Positions 62,881 to 64,000 of a DNA stretch of 64,000 bases are shown here, in pieces. A model generated the notes under the pieces. The model ran no database searches. It was not told where the DNA came from and saw only the letters and a program-made list of their open reading frames with translations. This DNA is from Aurelia coerulea (taxonomy: Eukaryota > Cnidaria > Scyphozoa > Semaeostomeae > Ulmaridae): contig CM076945.1 of assembly GCA_039566865.1 (NCBI GenBank), positions 5,383,501 through 5,447,500 on the forward strand, read 5' to 3'. Both the position numbers and the translations under genes were made by a program. How positions within the stretch are numbered: position 1 is the stretch's first letter; the number at the start of each line of letters is the position of its first letter.

Positions 62881-63747
62881 TTTCGAATCGGGCTCAATGC
62901 GACATGTTTAGGACAGTAATAGACAAATTTCGACATTCAGAAGTGTCTGAGGAAAAGAATATTTTTCTGGTAAATGGCGGACGCAAATCTGGTATGGCTG
63001 CCACAATGCTTAAGCTGAGCTCTACGATGCTTTTGGTTTTAAATTTACATCGAAAGCAAGGAAAGAATTGCCAACTCATATTACCTAGAGGTCGTGTAAC
63101 GAAAGAAACTCTCTCTTACCCAAACCACGACGCTAACAGCTTTGACGGGAAAGTATTCGTCAGTTCCAGTTTCGCCTTAGATTTAAAATTGACAGACTTG
63201 TAGAGCTCAATTTTTATTAAGAAAAGCCCCATGGCAGCCATTTTCCAGGTTTGTATCAGCTATTTGAAAGTTTTCTTGTGGTACAAAATTCCTAAAAATT
63301 GCTTCGAAAAGAGAACCATATAAAAAAAGCAGTACCAAAGGTGAGGCTATGAAAACAACTTTATACATCACACACAAATTTCATGTATACTTTTAATGAC
63401 ACAATCACGCTTTTCAATCTCACAGCATACAATAACTAAAAAAATATATGCTCAGTCCATAGCAATAGTCTCATCACAAATTTTTCGCGTAAATCTCAAC
63501 GGTTTAGTCCTTATCAAATTTCTAAACGTGTCCACCTTTCCAAGGTTTCTGGGGCTCTGCTTGTAAAATATACCAATTCGCCAGATATTTTTATAGCCAT
63601 TCGGCATGAAAATTACCAATTTACCAGATATCTTCATGGCAAAGTTTGAAAAAAACTATTGAAAAATGTTTTGAAAGGTATCTTGAAAAATCTTTTCAAA
63701 ACTAATAAACAGCAGGACTTTCCAAGGCGAGTCCTTTGTTCAGAGAC
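62881..63747. other. 3' flank without a supported gene
   Basis: A 109-codon plus ORF (62874-63203) begins inside the inverted repeat end and has no recognisable domain. The rest is AT-rich. No RNA gene or exon could be supported. Confidence 0.4.
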
Positions 63748-63931
63748 AATAGACCGTTTTGCTATTCTGCAGGAGTGTGAATCGAACGATATTTTGATAC
63801 ATTTTGCAGAACTTTTGAATGTAAACAACAGTGAACGGAGCTATAATGCCACTCAATTGAACCGTTTGTTATAAACGTGTATGAAAATATCGCTCAATCC
63901 AGACTCTTTTCTACAATAGCTAAAGGTCTAT
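63748..63931. mobile_element. short MITE, AGACCTTTTAGCTATTCT ends, last copy
   Basis: CAATAGACCGTTTTGCTATTC at the left is inverted relative to AATAGCTAAAGGTCTATTG at the right; the TCGCTCAATCCAGACTCTTT subterminal motif matches the copies at 16372 and 46742. Confidence 0.65.
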
Positions 63932-64000
63932 TGTCACTCAAAAAATTTTTTGTACTCATTAACAATTCATTGCACAATTTACGCGGAATTTTCTTATGTG

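Noticed and set aside
62874..63203. 109-codon plus ORF
   Set aside because: Starts within an inverted repeat and shows no domain; kept only as unannotated flank.

Overview
The window is nuclear DNA from an animal, or a close holozoan relative. It has long genes split into many short exons with canonical GT/AG introns and AATAAA signals. It also carries a dense load of DNA transposons, MITEs, SINEs, LINE fragments and microsatellites, and is AT-rich. Nothing is prokaryotic: there are no operons, Shine-Dalgarno sites, CRISPR arrays or rRNA genes. The repeat load and gene set suit a marine invertebrate such as a cnidarian or sponge, but I cannot name the species.

Three genes are well supported, all on the + strand. 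(1) 13827-34513, 12 exons, 565 aa: a single-pass receptor with a signal peptide, a cysteine-rich mannose-6-phosphate-receptor-homology (MRH) ectodomain, one membrane helix and a cytoplasmic tyrosine-kinase-like (TKL) kinase with all catalytic motifs intact. All exon phases close. (2) 35987-55952, 22 exons, 656 aa: gephyrin, the MogA-MoeA fusion of molybdenum cofactor synthesis, with a short linker. (3) 60393-62177, a single exon of 594 aa: an arylsulfatase of the ARSB/I/J type with an intact CSPSR formylglycine site and an unusual basic insertion.

Weaker gene evidence: two linked exons of an unrecognised gene at 4158-6428; a minus-strand PHR-like ORF at 10125-10682; a possible orphan 3' exon near 59920-60047; a decayed coding relic at about 1190-1930.

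Layout: 1-3255 is a foldback-like structure, with arms made of roughly 155-160-bp tandem units in opposite orientation. 3280-8320 holds two exons among many MITEs. 8320-13062 has the PHR-like ORF and otherwise little. 13063-34513 is the receptor kinase, with introns packed with hAT-like, Tc1/mariner-like, TTAA-type and foldback repeats. 34514-35986 is an intergenic spacer. 35987-55952 is gephyrin. 55991-59500 is a nested MITE cluster and a piggyBac relic. 59900-64000 is the sulfatase and its flanks.

The most interesting item is the MRH-TKL receptor: a glycan-recognition fold of lysosomal sorting joined to a signalling kinase. The second is a set of short, non-autonomous elements whose ends are long G or C tracts and that carry exact or near-exact 8-bp target duplications, with one inserted inside another. 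All calls come from reading the sequence; no database search was run.
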